NCBI GenBank assembly: GCA_032690845.1
Contig: CM064424.1
Location: 40,003,511 to 40,067,510 of the forward strand
Reading direction: 5' to 3'
Source: Eleusine coracana subsp. coracana
Lineage: Eukaryota > Streptophyta > Magnoliopsida > Poales > Poaceae
DNA length: 64,000 bases
Shown here: positions 20,046-32,300 of the stretch, in pieces
Layout of the letters: each line of letters opens with the position of its first letter
Numbering within the stretch: position 1 is the first letter of the stretch
Translations under genes and position numbers: made by a program
The notes under the pieces: model-generated
The model's database searches: none
The model's input: the letters and a program-made list of their open reading frames with translations, nothing else
What the model was told of the DNA's origin: nothing

Positions 20046-21905
20046 GTTGTTAGGGCTTTGAGTTCATAGGAAAAAAACGGACTATCAAGGTGGTCTAGGT
20101 TATTTCTCTTAGGTCATGTCTAGTCGGTGATGTGCATGAATGATTGGTGAAATCACAGGCACTAGGTGACAGTGGAGACGCCAAAGAGCTGTTCGGAGAA
20201 GCCGGGAAACGAAGTCAAGCGAGGACGAGGTGTTTCAGCTTCTGGACGAAGTGACCGGACAGAGGGGTCAGAGGTGACCGGACTGTACGGTCACTAAGTG
20301 GTTTTGTCCGGAGCCTATAGCGAGCAGTGAGGAAACTGCCAAGTCTGGAAAGTTCTAGTGACCGGATACTTGGGCAAGTCCAATCAGTAGAAGTGGGACT
20401 TGGGCAGCGAGGAAGCAGCGCGGAAAATGTTTCTGGACTGGAGAGAGAAATGTACCGGACAAAGAGGTGCTAGAGACCGGACAGTCCGATCATTAGGACA
20501 AAATGCAAAACAGAGGAGAAGTTGGCTGTGAGGAAATATGTTGGTGCAGAGTTGTAGAGAGCGGACTGTACGGTCAGTAGAGACAACTTTGGAACAGACG
20601 AGGAAGTGGTTGCAACGACTCTGTTTGGAGTTTCAGCGATGAAGACCGGACTATACGGTCTGTAGACCTGACTGTACGGTCAGTATGGAGGTAGCTGCGG
20701 ATAGAGAGCAACGGCTCTAGAGGAGCTGTCCGATGGAGACCGGATTGTCTGGTCTGGACAGTGACTGGACCATCCGGTCAGTATGTCCAGAGAGCTGTTT
20801 TGTGGAGCAATGGCTAGTTTGTGGTTGGAATCCTATATAAACTCGTTGTTGGGGTCTTGGAGTTCCTTGGCCATTGGGATTGATGGGAGCATCTATTGGG
20901 AGCTAAAGGGCCAAGAGAGGAGCACTAGGAGAGGATATTGGATATCCTGAGAGTGCTGGTGAGAGTAACTTTAGCATTGATGCACATCTAAGGCTTGGGT
21001 GTCCTTGAGGGTGTGATTTAGGTTGTTACTCTTGGTGTATGGTGAGACCTAGACCGGTTAGGTGTCGGTGATCGAGCCTATCATGATTGGTTGTGAAGGC
21101 CATCACACATTTGTACACGGTTTGAGCCCGCCGGTGAAAGCGGCATCAATTCTGAGTGCCCATGTCAGCTCGGGGAGTCCGGCAAGTTCTCGAGGGAGAT
21201 GAGCTCGTGCTTTGTGCAGCAGTGACACACACCCTGTCTTCACTTGAGGAGTGATTGCGGGCTCATGGGCGACAACTCCACTTGGTGGCGGGAGGGACCG
21301 GAACTCCAGCGGGAGTGGTCCAACGAGGAGTAGGGGAAGACGCCATCCTTCCGAGACCTCAGGAAAAAATCATGAGCCATCTCCCACTCTACTCCTAACT
21401 ATGATGCTTTACTTTCCACATTTACATACCGAGCTATTCATGCTTGTGTGCTTACCTTGCTCTAGTTGACTACCTTGTAGACTTGCATGAATAAGCTTCT
21501 TTACTTGCTAGTAGTGCTTAGCCTTCATACTTGATCACTAGCATGTATAGGAGTTGCTTTCGCTTGATTGATCACTCTAGTATGTATTGTGCTACTCATG
21601 CTTGTGTGCTTTCTATGTGGTTGTTGATCTAGTAGCTTTGCTTGAGTAGGACTCCTTGGTAGCTAGTTGTTTGCTTCCGCGTATCTTTGGTAACTAGGAT
21701 TGCATAGGAGTTGTATTGCCTTTGTTTGATCCACTAGTATGCTTAGGTTGTTGTTCCTTTCATATGTTCCTTATCTTGATAGTGTGATCACCACTAGGAT
21801 TGTGTAGGACTTGTTTGAGTGGTTGGTTTTAGGAATTGGCGAATTTGGTACATAGTGCGAGTTCCCAATTCATCCCCTCCCTCTCTTGGTCAATCGGTCC
21901 TTTCA
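20046..21905 (+). repeat. 5' LTR of A3, lacking its first ~280 bp
   Basis: AGTTGTTAGGGCTTTGAGTTC matches 5085 onward of the A1 LTR. CGG/CCG palindromes lie at 20270-20770. The part from 21400 on is T-rich with repeated GCTTGTGTGCTT and CTAGTATG phrases and has no counterpart in A1. The end TCGGTCCTTTCA abuts the primer site. Confidence 0.8.
20833..20841 (+). promoter_or_regulatory. TATA box in A3 LTR
   Basis: CTATATAAA is conserved with position 5664 in A1, downstream of the palindrome cluster. Confidence 0.6.
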
Positions 21906-21907
21906 AG

Positions 21908-21919
21908 TGGTATTAGAGC
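21908..21919 (+). other. Primer-binding site of A3
   Basis: TGGTATTAGAGC is one mismatch from the Met-tRNA complement TGGTATCAGAGC. It lies two bases after the LTR end. Confidence 0.85.
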
Positions 21920-21973
21920 CAAGTGCTCATCATAAGGCTTAACCACCTTGAGTAGTGACTGCATTGAGTTGGG

Positions 21974-23908
21974 ATGTCATCCCATTCGAGGCCGGGTCAT
22001 GGCTCATGGAAGGATCGCTTTGAAAACTACCTAAATGCCATGATCCCGGATGAGTTGATGGACACTCTTGTGGGCTTCGCCAATACCTTCACTGATAATC
22101 ATGTGTATGATGATTGTGATGATTATGTGGATGTGCCTAGTACTAGTGAGTGCCTAGATTCTTCTAGTGTTAACTTGGTATGCTGCTCTACTAGTGTGCC
22201 TAATACGATGTTTGATGATGTGTCTCTTGATCTTGCTTGCTCCACTAGCATGACTAGGATTGATGATGATTGTGAGCTTTTTATTGACCATGCTTGTGAC
22301 TCACTTGTTCAGGAGTTCTTTGCTTTTCATGATAACGATAATGAGGACTTACTTGACTTTCTTATTCGCTTTCGAGGTATTGTGAACCGAATTGAGGCAA
22401 CTGAAGAACCTTCCAAGCTTCCAAAAATATTGATTGTCGAGAAGATCCTCACCGTGCTCCCTAGCAGCAAGCTCCTCTACATCACCCTTGATCTCATCAT
22501 GGCTATACTTCAAGGATGAGGAGATCACCGCAAGCTTGACGGGGAAGAAGACATTCAAGACAAACAATGAAGCATCTCTAAGCAGAGGGAAAGAAGTAGC
22601 TATGAGCTCAAACTTCTTTGATCCCTCCACAAGATTGCCTTGCAACAGCTTCTACAACCCCTTCGGATCAATACCTACACCAAGCTCTTCATCAAGCACA
22701 TCATCAAGCTCTACCTCAGGTGCCATTCCAAGTTCTACTCCAAGCACTTTGGCTGAACCACGCATTGGTGTAGGGGGAGCGCCGACCATAATGCTCACAC
22801 GATTATTTGAGATGATCGATCTCACCACTACGGCTCCGGCGCCTCCACCTCCTCCACCACAAGATCAACATTGGCACCTTCGTCGAGCTCACCAACAAGA
22901 TTACTTCTTCCAATTTGATGAATTTGTGAGAAATCCGAATGATGACCTTTGTGAGACTCTCTTATGCATTTATGATCTTATGTGTAGGATAAACTCTTTT
23001 AGGGGCCTATAGAGGATTGCACCACATGAAATGATTGACAAGTGCCTCATGCAAATCACAAGTCATGAGAGGGGTTTCTTACTTGAGGAGGTAATCAATA
23101 GAAGGCATGAGCTCGCAATTGAGAGAGCAATGGAGATGATACTTGTGCTCCACTCACAAGTGGGACACGTGCTTGAGCATGTCACCGACCTCTATGATCC
23201 TCCCTATTATTTCATCGATCTTGACAATGTGCACATGGGGGATGGTCATGAACAATGGAGGTATCGTGCTCCCCACCATCCTATGAGGAGAAGACGTTAA
23301 GAAAGGATTGCAAAGATCCCTAATTGTGAGGATGGTTTCATGGTTCGTCATGATGAGGTTAGTGTAAGTCAATTGAGTAATGCTTTGGATACTAACCCTT
23401 CTTCCTCTAGTGCTTGTCTTATGGCTACCACCAGGGTCAACTACAAGAGTGGAGGTACTCATTGGACTCTTGACAGTGGGTACACCCAACATATGACTAG
23501 GAAGCCAACCATGTTCACTAATGGTCAACTTTATAACATGGGATTCAAGTGCACATTTCATGAGGATGGTGCAATGATTGAGAATGCAAAGGAAGGGCTA
23601 CTATTCCATAAAGTGAACATTAGAGATGAACCAACGAGTGAAGCTTTGAGGAACATGCCCGCGGGCGAGGTACAAGAACCAACCCCTTCCTTCGAGGTAC
23701 AAGAACCAACCCAAGATGTTAATGATACACCTTCCACATCCTCCCAAGATTCTATGAGAGTGTATCCACCTATCCATGAGAAAAATGAAGAGAGAAGTGA
23801 GCCACAACCCTCTCCACATACCTCACCTCAAGCAAGTTCCCAAGGCTCTTCACATAACATCCCCATATCCACTCCAAGTTCTAGTTCCAAGACAAGAAAG
23901 CATATGAG
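21974..23908 (+). pseudogene. gag-protease of A3, with integrase deleted
   Basis: The frame starts MSSHSRPGHGSWKDRFENYL and includes an acidic Ser/Cys/Asp-rich region and a gag-like segment (LLDFLIRFRGIVNRI). A frameshift near 22500 leads to the second frame, with Ser- and Pro-rich linkers and stops at 23010 and 23298. Then comes the Copia protease motif WTLDSGYTQHMT (DSG at 23472-23480; the usual Cys after DSG is Tyr). Soon after, the sequence becomes the Ser/Pro/Glu-rich linker normally found between integrase and RT, so integrase has been lost by internal deletion. The frame is cut at 23908 by the LTR of E1. It is a defective capsid and protease gene. Confidence 0.7.
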
Positions 23909-24798
23909 TGTTGATAGTCCTTAAATGCTAAATCTGACCATCAAATCCTTGCATAAATAACATAAAAGGAATAACTAACATGGTGGTAGGAGCTTGTTAC
24001 TAACAATTTCCAAGGAATATTCCCTTATTCTTAGGAAAGGTTCTTCACTCCCCCTAGTCACCTCCCACTATAAATAGAGCCCCTCTCCCTCTCATTTCAC
24101 ACAACACAAGAAGAAAATTTAGAGCTCCACTCAAAAGGTTTTAGCACTACCAAAGTGCTTAGAAAATAGGGAGAAAGTGAGGGAGAGTTAGGAGGAGGTC
24201 CGGGCTTGTCGGCGCCTTCTCCACACTTGTACCTCAGCGGAAGCTTTCCTTTCTTAGTAAGTATTTGGCATCTTCCATTGGTATTTAAGTTTCCTTTTTA
24301 AGTAAGTTCTTTCCTTAGTTGCTTACAGGATCATCGCTCTACTTAGTTAGAGTATCATAGTCTTCTATAAATGTGATGTCGAGACTTTGATAGTAATTAA
24401 TAACGTAGACGTGGTGTCTAGGCTAGAAGTTACCTTTGTTTGCCGCGTGCCCCACGGTTTGTAGAGGTAGTCGGTAGGTGGTGACAGCCCTATCCGGCCT
24501 TAGTAATCCTCCATGTTCGGGTACATCATAGACCTGTTGGCCGGAGTCGCCTGTGGATGCAGGGGTAAGCCGGTGCCCGAAGTAAGCATTTATAGACTGA
24601 ACCTATCTTATTTTAGGATCTTTTGCCATAGGAATCCCCTCTGCCGACCATATTCTTGTTGTCCTTGGATGGATTAGTTTAGAAGAATAGTACACACACA
24701 TTCCTTGTGATTCGATAACCTAAAATGCTCCTAGATGAAGTGCTACATCGGTATCCGTGCACTTGCGGATTTATCTGTGAACGTAGGAAATACCAACA
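23909..24798 (+). repeat. 5' LTR of E1 (890 bp)
   Basis: Terminal repeat TGTTG at 23909 and CAACA ending at 24798. The start is inferred from this inverted match and from the loss of Copia coding sequence at the same point. The preceding five bases are ATGAG. It contains a TATA box at 24068 and several GTGGTGACAGCCCT-type phrases also present in the E2 LTR (about 62127). Confidence 0.75.
24068..24077 (+). promoter_or_regulatory. TATA box in E1 LTR
   Basis: CTATAAATAG is followed about 30 bp on by CATTTCACACAACAC, a plausible transcription start. E2 has CTATAAATGC at 61731. Confidence 0.7.
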
Positions 24799-24951
24799 AG
24801 CATTTCTGGCGCCGTTGCTGGGGATAGTAATATTTTTGGTGCGATGCTAAGAAGTGTCAACAAGCATTTCTGGCGCCGTTGCCAGGGATAGTAATATTTC
24901 TGGTGCGATGCTAAGAAGTGTCAACAAGCATTTCTGGCGCCATTGCCAGGG
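24794..24951 (+). repeat. Tandem triplication of the LTR-end/primer-binding-site junction
   Basis: A 64-bp unit starting CAACAAGCATTTC occurs at 24794, 24858 and 24922. Each copy carries the LTR terminus CAACA and a TGGCGCC primer site, at 24807, 24871 and 24935. Copies 1 and 2 read TGGCGCCGTTGC; copy 3 reads TGGCGCCATTGC. Only copy 3 is followed by the normal leader (GGGAACGG), as in E2. Confidence 0.9.
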
Positions 24952-25031
24952 AACGGTTACTGTTCTATCTTTAAACCTTTTTCATCCTCGTACCCTTTTT
25001 ATCTTTCTTTATTTCTTTCCCCATTTCTACA

Positions 25032-25955
25032 ATGGAGCAACCTTCTATCGAATCCTTTTCTGCTCCAAAGGGCGAGTTCCTTGAGCCACCACCGTCCGCG
25101 AAACCAATTCGTACTTCTGGCTACGAACTTCGCCCTGGCTTTATAGCCACGGTTCGGGAACAATACTTTTCTGGTTTAGATAGTGAAAACCCATACCATC
25201 ACCTACGAGAATTCGAGCAACTGTGTTCGTGCCTTTCTATAAAGGGCATGACACAGGAAACTCTAAAGTGGAAATTGTTTCCCTTTTCCCTCATGGAGAG
25301 GGCGAAACAATTGTACACTCGTACTGTTGGGAGTGTAAATGGTGATTGGGAAGAACTTTGAGATACATTTTGTCTCTCTTTCTTCCCTATGTCCTGTATT
25401 GTCTCCCTTCGTATGGAAATTCTTGGTTTTCGCCAGAATGAGAAGGAATCTTTAGGTGCAGCCTGGGGTAGGCTTAATTTGCTATACAAATCTAGACCCA
25501 ACCTTGCCATTCCTCAGCCGATGTTGCTACAACATTTTCGTGAGGGTTTGAATAAGGAAGCTGCCCTATACCTCGACATTGCCGTTGGAGGATCGTTTGT
25601 CCACAAGACCGTGATGGAAGGAAAAGAAATCCTAGACCGTATTCTAGAAAACACTTCCTTCTTTTCTGATCACGCCGAACCCCTCCAGGAGAAAGCCAAG
25701 TCGAGCCATGAGGAACTCTTAATAGCTGAATCCAACCCCATTCCTTGCATACCCCAAGATTCGACCATTGAGCCCTCACCCGAACCGGGAACACCTAGGG
25801 AAAAAGAAATTCAACCCTTAGAATTCCCATTTGACTTTGAGGAAGATATTTTTGAAGATTGTGGAAACACCTCAAGGTATTGTTGCAAAAGAAACCCCCA
25901 ACTCCCGTCTCTCCTCCTGAGCCACTTGAAGAGGCATTCCTCCAAGAGATGGTGA
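25032..25955 (+). pseudogene. gag of E1 (Athila-like)
   Basis: Retrotransposon capsid protein. The start MEQPSIESFSAPKGEFLEP is paralleled by MELPSISQFSAPKAENMEP in E2 (62619). The core YHHLREFEQLCSCLSIKGM and LKWKLFPFSLMERAKQLY is the conserved retrotransposon-gag fold. FCLSFFP and ILGFRQNEKESLGAAWGR follow, then LLQHFREGLNKEAALYLD. A single in-frame TGA at 25359 interrupts it. Near 25880 a frameshift passes the reading to the pol frame, and the listed end is the shifted stop. No zinc knuckle is seen, as is common in this group. Confidence 0.85.
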
Positions 25956-28018
25956 AGGAGTTAACTTCAATTATGAGTGACGAATGGTTGCGAGAGGTTG
26001 AGCTATCCTCTAAAGTAATTCAAATTTGCACTCCCTCTTCAACTATTCGATGCGACATTAGAGGAGTCATGATGGAAGTTCTTTATAATCCCACTGTTAG
26101 TGCCAACATAGTTTCTAGTGTCCTTGCATTTGACATTTTGGGCGATACACTATTGGCACCAACTAGTAAATCCTTCAAGAGCCCCTTTGGCCCTATTTTA
26201 GAAGGATACTGGATTTTGCAAGATGTGACAGTAAGGCGTGCAAACATCAAGGTTGTCCTAGACTTCCATGTCTTTGACATTCAGGATTTTGATGTCTTAA
26301 TCGAACATCCCATTGAGAAATTACTCGTGGATGTACCGATGCTTGGAAGTCTCGACGTAAAACTAGGGAGGGAAAAGTTTTCTATGCCGATCTCCCGATC
26401 AAGGAACTCCCTACCAGATCCTTCCCCCGAGGAAGAGCCAATCAAGGAAGTAATGGCTATTCTTCAATTTGATTCTCCTGAACCCCTTCTAGAAAGAGAT
26501 GCTAAAGAGTTTATCCAAGAGAAGGATGAGTTTCAAGAGACAATTGAGCTACCCATTGAAGAACCACCATCAAGACCTCCAATTGAACTTAAGCCCTTGC
26601 CTTCTAGCCTACGCTATGCTTTCCTAATTGGCGACCTAGAAGCCCCTGTTATCATAAGTGATAGACTATCTGAGGAAAAAACTGCTAAACTTTTAGCCAT
26701 CCTAGAAAAGCATCGTTTTGTCCTAGGCTACTCACTCCAAGACCTTAAGGGAATTAGTCCCGCTCTTTGCACCCATCGCATTCCCATTGATCCTGATAGC
26801 ACACCTTCTAGGGAGCCTCAGAGGAGGCTAAATAATGCAATGAGAGAGGTTGTTAAGAAGGAGGTTTTGAAACTTTTGCACGTCGGGATAATTTATCCCG
26901 TTCCTCATAGTGAATAGGTTAGCCCTATGCAAGTAGTGCCTAAGAAGGGAGGCATGACGGTCGTTAGAAACGATAGAAATGAGTTGATCCCACAACGCAC
27001 CGTCACTGGATGGAGAATGTGCATTGACTATCGGAGGCTCAACAAGGCAACAAAAAAGGATCATTTCCCGCTACCCTTCATTGATGAAATGTTGGAATGT
27101 CTTGCCAAGAATTCCCTCTTTTGTTTCCTTGATGGGTACTCTAGTTACCATCAAATTCCCATCCATCCCGATGATCAAAGTAAGACTACCTTCACAAGCC
27201 CTTACGGAACCTATGCCTATAGGAGAATGTCATTCGGGTTGTGTAATGCACCCGCTTCATTCCAAAGGTGCATGATGTCTATATTCTCTGACATGATCGA
27301 AGAAATCATGGAAGTCTTCATGGATGATTTCTCTGTTTATGGGAAAACTTTTGATCATTGTCTTGAGAACCTAGATAGAGTCTTACAAAGATGCCAGGAA
27401 GAGGACTTGGTACTTAATTGGGAAAAGTGCCACTTTTTGGTCTGAGAGGGCATCGTTTTAGGACACCTTGTGTCTGAGAGGGGTCTTGAGGTGGATAGAG
27501 CTAAGATTGAGGTCATAGAAAGGCTTCCACCTCCAATTAATGTTAAGGGGATCCGTAGTTTCTTAGGACATGCGGGTTTTACCCGCGTTTTATCAAGGAT
27601 TCTTCACAAATCACCAGACTCCTCACTAGTCTTTTGGCTAAGGATGCTCCCTTTGATTTCGATGATGAGTGCCTTCATTCCTTTAATATCCTTAAGAAGG
27701 CACTCATCTCAGCTCCAGTCATTCAACCCCCCGAATGGACGCTGCCCTTCGAAATCATGTGTGATGCTAGTGACTATGCTGTTGGGGCTGTTCTTGGCCA
27801 ACCAAAGATAAGAAGCATCACGCCATAGCCTATGCTAGCAAGACCTTGATAGGAGCATAACTTAATTATTCCACTACAGAAAAAGAGCTCCTTGTCGTTG
27901 TTTTCGCTATTGATAAGTTTAGGTCATACTTAGTAGGAGCAAAGGTTATCATTCACATTGATCATGCTACACTAAAATACCTACTCACTAAGAAAGATGC
28001 TAAACCAAGGCTAATTAG
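25859..28018 (+). pseudogene. pol of E1: protease, reverse transcriptase, RNase H
   Basis: The protease-like region (about 25990-26400) contains IRCDIRGVMMEVLYNPTV, where the catalytic Asp is not evident (NPT). RT follows: RRLNNAMREVVKKEVLKLL, a stop at 26918, MQVVPKKGG, RMCIDYRRLNKATKKDHFPL, MSFGLCNAPASFQRCM and the active site VFMDDFSVYG at about 27316-27345, with both Asps intact. A second stop lies near 27443, before GIVLGHLVSERGLEVD. A frameshift near 27585 leads to RNase H (IMCDASDYAVGAVLGQ, then KELLVVVFAIDKFRSYL and HIDHATLKYLLTKKDAKPRL), itself broken by a stop and a frame change near 27850-28010. It encodes the enzymes for cDNA synthesis; this copy is dead. Confidence 0.85.
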
Positions 28019-29301
28019 ATGGATTCTTCTACTCCAAAATTTGACCTTCAAATTAGAGATAAGAAAGGAGTAGAGAATTCCATTGCGGATCATTTGTTGC
28101 GTATGCAAGTGACTAACATGCAGGAAATTCCGATAAATGACGTCCTCCGTGATGACATGCTACTGAAGGTGACGGACTCCAACCCTTGGTATGCAGACAT
28201 TGTGAATTTCATTGTTGCAGGGTATGCACCACCTGGGGAGAACAAGAAGCAGCTCATCTATGAGAGTCGATGTCATGTATGGGACGACCTGTACCTCTAT
28301 AGAGTGTGTTTGGACGGGTTGCTAAGGAGATGTGTCCCAAGAATTGAAGGCACCCAGATAATCGAGAAATGCCATGCATCTCCATATGGAGGCCACTTTG
28401 GTGCATTCCGCACCAAAGCGAAAATCTGGCAGAGTGGATTCTTCTGGCCATCAATGCATGAAGACACAAAAGAATTCATTCAAAAATGTCGGAATTGCCA
28501 GAAGCATGGAGGGATTACTGCTCGCAACGCAATGCCCCTAACATACAACCTTCAAGTGGAATTATTCGATGTATGGGGCATTGACTTCATGGGACCGTTT
28601 CCAAAGTCCTATGATTGCGAGTACATCTTGGTGGCCATTGAGTATGTATCCAAATGGGTAGAAGCAATACCATGCAGAGCTGCCGATTCCAAGCACGCCC
28701 GAAGAATGTTCCACGAGATCATCTTTCCTTGTTTTGGAACACCGCGGATGGTGATAAGTGACGGAGGGTCTCATTTTATTGATAAGACCTTCCAGAACTT
28801 CTTACGAGAGCTTGGAGTAAACCACAACATTGCAACTCCATACCACCCTCAGACAAGCGGGCAGGTAGAAACTTCAAATAAACAGACTAAGAACATCCTG
28901 CAGAAGACCGTGAATGAGATGGGGAGTGGATGGAAGATGAAGCTACCAGATGCACTTTGGGCATATAGGACAGCATACAAAACACCAATTGGGATGTCTC
29001 CCTTCCAGCTCGTATATGGAAAAACATGTCATCTACCAGTCGAGATGGAACATAGAGCACATTGGGCCATCCAGAAATGGAACATGGATCTTAGGGAGGC
29101 CGGGAGACGTAGAAAAATACAGCTGTCCGAGTTAGAGGAATGGAGAGAGAAGGCTTACCATAGTGCCAAGATCTACAAGGATAGAACCAAAAGATGGCAC
29201 GACCGAAGGATCAAGCCTAAGGAGTTCAAGCCAGGCGACAAGGTCTTGCTCTTCAACTCCAGAGTCAAGTTGTTTGGTAATGGGAAGCTTCGGAGTAAAT
29301 G
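28019..29301 (+). pseudogene. Integrase of E1, open but truncated
   Basis: One open frame of about 430 residues. After IRDKKGVENSIADHL, the end of RNase H, comes an HHCC zinc-binding domain (His119, His126, Cys157, Cys160, counted from 28019). The catalytic core has Asp189 (WGIDFMGPF), Asp248 (VISDGGSHF) and Glu284 (GQVETSNK), so the DDE triad is complete. The C-terminal part has RTAYKTPIGMSPFQLVYGK and FKPGDKVLLFNSRVKLF. It stops being homologous at 29301, where the D LTR starts within the GKLRSK motif. It catalyses insertion of cDNA into the genome. This is the best preserved enzyme domain of the window. Confidence 0.9.
29297..29301 (+). other. Target-site half (AAATG) left of D
   Basis: Five bases of E1 integrase sequence abut the TGTAACACCC start of D. 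If D inserted here, AAATG should recur after its 3' LTR, which is not in the window. Confidence 0.5.
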
Positions 29302-32300
29302 TGTAACACCCTATTTTTCATATATATTAATTAATTAATTAATTAATAATTTTCCTATTATTTAGGGTGTTAATATTTTTTTATTTAGCTATAAAGATTA
29401 TTTTCATGATTTATTAAATTAAGTAATTAGATTATTATTTTGTGCTTGTTGCATCATGCTGGATTAGAATTTGCAGTAGGGTTTTATTGTGTAAAAATTT
29501 GTTTTAAAATTCGATTAGACATCGTGTTAAATTAATTTAGTAGCTAAAAACAATTTTGAAAAGGATTTAGAAAAGGAAAGAGGGAAAAAGAAACCTTACC
29601 TGGCTCATGGGCCCAATTCTCCCACGCAGCCCACCCTTCCCTCCCTTTTTCCCCTTTTACATTTTCGGCCCGACAGCCCACTCTCCCCTTTTCTCCTCCC
29701 CCCTCTCTTCTTTTTGTCCAGCCTAGCAGGCGTAGCGCCCCGACTCACTCGCACTGCGCGGCCCAGCCAACATTCCAGCCCACCCGCATGCAATAGCCCG
29801 CAGCCTGTCCCGCCCCGCTGAGGCTGACACCCCGACCCCACCCCGGTCATCTCCCACCTCCCGCCCCTCACTCTTCTCGGTGCAGACCGGTAATCGCTGC
29901 TGCCCGCTTGCAACATTCCAGCCCAAGCGCATCTAGCACACCCCTCCATTTCCCCTCCCCCACTTTCCGCCCTAAAAGTGCACTCGAGCACTGTAAAGCG
30001 CGGCAATGGCTGCCGCCAGCCATTAAAGGCCAAGGAGCTTGCGCCCCGCTCGCCTCCCCCTTCTCGGCCCTTTAAAAGCGACCCCGAGCATCGCACTTCC
30101 CCGCCGCTTCCTCCCATCACCTCCCTCTAGACCCGCAACCCCCGAAGCACCCTCCCCGCCGAGCTCCGAAGATCGCTGCCACCTCTTTTCGCCGTCGGCC
30201 GCCTCCGGACCCTTCCCGACCCGCGCGACACCGTGGTGAGCACCCCCTCATCCCCCTCTCCCTCCCCGTGCTCTCGCGGTGAAGAACCAGCTGCCAGAGC
30301 GCCTTCTCAGCCAACTACGGCGATGCGCCGATGGCCCCTCCGCCGCTCAGACTCGCCAGCCGCCGCCTGCCTCGCCTGAACCCCTCCCCGCCCCTCCATT
30401 TCTTGATCTACGGCCGCGATTAGAACACCTCGAAGGGGTATGTTTTGGTCTACGGTGGACAAGTGGACCTCTGGTCAAAGCTGGTCCATGGACCACGTAC
30501 ACTCAGTCCACACCTTTTAGGATTTCTTTTAAACCCGAAATTCCATGGATAATGGCATTTTTGCACTTGAGCCCCTAAGGTTTCTCCTAATTAGGTTTTA
30601 ATCCTAATTTTCCTGTAGAACTGTTAATAATTTATATTCTAGCCCCTAATATTTTTGTAATATTTTTTTGGCCCTGTAATTTTATAGAGACACCCCTGAG
30701 CTTAATTTTAATTATATTTTCATCCCTATCTTTTTACACTTAGACCCCTGTACTAAAATAAAATTATGTTTAGGTCCTAAAATTCTGCAAAAACAACCCT
30801 AGACTCTTTAGTAATTATTTTCAGTCCTAATAATTTACACTTTAGTCCCTGTAATTTTACTAAAGTGCAAATAGGTCCCTAAACCTTGCTGTTTTTACGT
30901 TTTAGCCCCTAGAACTTCAAACTAGCATAACCTTTTAACTATAACTCCGATTTAGGTGATTTTTGCGCTCACGGAATCGTAGGAACGCGTACTATCTTTT
31001 GGTACTGTTTCCATAGTCATTAGGAAATGTTTGGTGTACTGTTCCTTATTTGTTTGTGTTTTACTTTTCTGGTATTTATTGATATTAGACGAGGAGCAGC
31101 TCCAGAATTTCCAGGACTTTGAGTTTAAGCAGCAGCCAGCGGGAGAACACGACAAGTGTCCTTGACCATATTGTACCTATTAAGGATTAGTTTATTTTTC
31201 ATGCACGCTTGTCTAAATTTGAATCCCATGTCATTTATCCTTCCTTATTATTCCTTGTCGCCTGGGTTATGATTGAGTGTATGGGATTTTGGGTACGTCA
31301 TGCTAGTGCAATACTTTGGGGAATTGAAATTGAATAATAATAAACTTGACTAATTTTCACTTGAACCTAATTATCATTTGGGTAATTTAGATGACCCTAA
31401 CAGGAGGATGTTGAGGATGGTGCGGGTATGCACAAGTACGGGTAAAGTACTGGTTGGTTTACGGTAGTGCCTGCTTGTGGTCATACGAACCAAATTCATG
31501 GAGCGGACACCCAAGGAAATAGCGCAAAGCACAGGGCTGATATGGGTAGTCGTGGTTTAGTAATAGATGTCTTTCCAGTTTTGTGGGCGTTTGAGAAAGG
31601 AGGACGAGAGGGTTACTTTCGGCCTCAGGTGATGAAGGGTTACTTCTAACCACGGTGCCAGAGGGGGCTTCTGTAGGGATGGTTAATCCCGCGGTGGTGA
31701 AACCTTAGCATGGACGTTTTGCAAGCTGGGGAACGCTTTGAAAGACCATGTGGTGATCTCTTGGCCTCACACCTACGGTAGTGTGTTGGCAACATGGAGA
31801 CTTTAGTCACTGAATAGTGATGGAATCATCAACCTGTGGGTAAAGTTGTGCAACCTCTGCAGAGTGTAAAACTGTTATAACAGCCGTGCTCACGATCATG
31901 AGCGGCCAGGATCCTCGCACAATTAGATGGATATTTGGGTGAATCTGGTGGGTAACCAGATTTGGGTGAATCTGGTGGGTAACCGGATTTGGATGGTACT
32001 ACAGGTGGGTAACCTATAGTGTTCTGGTATGAGTGGGTAACTCATAGTTTTGCTACCGGTGGGTAACCGATAGTGTTGGACAGGTGGTTAACCAGTTGGG
32101 CATTTCACCTAGTAAATAGGATGCTTAGAGTCATAGGCTAAGGTTGTATAGTGCAGTAAACCTATGCCTAGCCTGTTCTTGTTTTAGCCTGCATGTCATA
32201 CTTTCCCCCACTTGCTGAGTACTTTATGTACTCACGCGTTTTAGTTTTCCCTGTTTTGTTGTTGCTATATTACTGCTGCTCAGACGACGCTAGCGAGATG

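Larger units (their letters stand above)
20046..23908 (+). mobile_element. LTR/Copia A3, family-A relative, 5' and 3' truncated
   Basis: A 5'-truncated LTR (20046-21905) is followed by a Met-tRNA-type primer site and a gag-protease frame that ends where E1 begins at 23909. LTR and palindromes match A1 from about 5085 on, but the LTR ends CCTTTCA rather than CTTACA and its 3' part is longer. The gag also differs from A4. It is therefore a sister subfamily. Confidence 0.75.
23909..29301 (+). mobile_element. LTR/Gypsy E1, Athila-like, 3' end missing
   Basis: 5' LTR 23909-24798, triplicated TGGCGCC primer site, gag, protease-RT-RNase H and integrase, all in + order. The primer site TGGCGCCGTTGCC and the RT active site FMDD are characteristic of Athila-like Gypsy elements. 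The element starts inside A3 coding sequence, so it inserted into A3. It is itself interrupted within integrase at 29301 by D. Its 3' LTR is not in the window. Confidence 0.85.

Noticed and set aside
29320..29350. TTAATTAATTAATTAAT microsatellite
   Set aside because: A short AT-rich simple repeat in an LTR, with no special significance.
29605..30120. 171-codon ORF on the - strand in the D LTR
   Set aside because: It lies in the GC-rich leader part of the LTR, is Gly/Arg/Cys-rich and low-complexity, and has no domain. It is a composition artefact.
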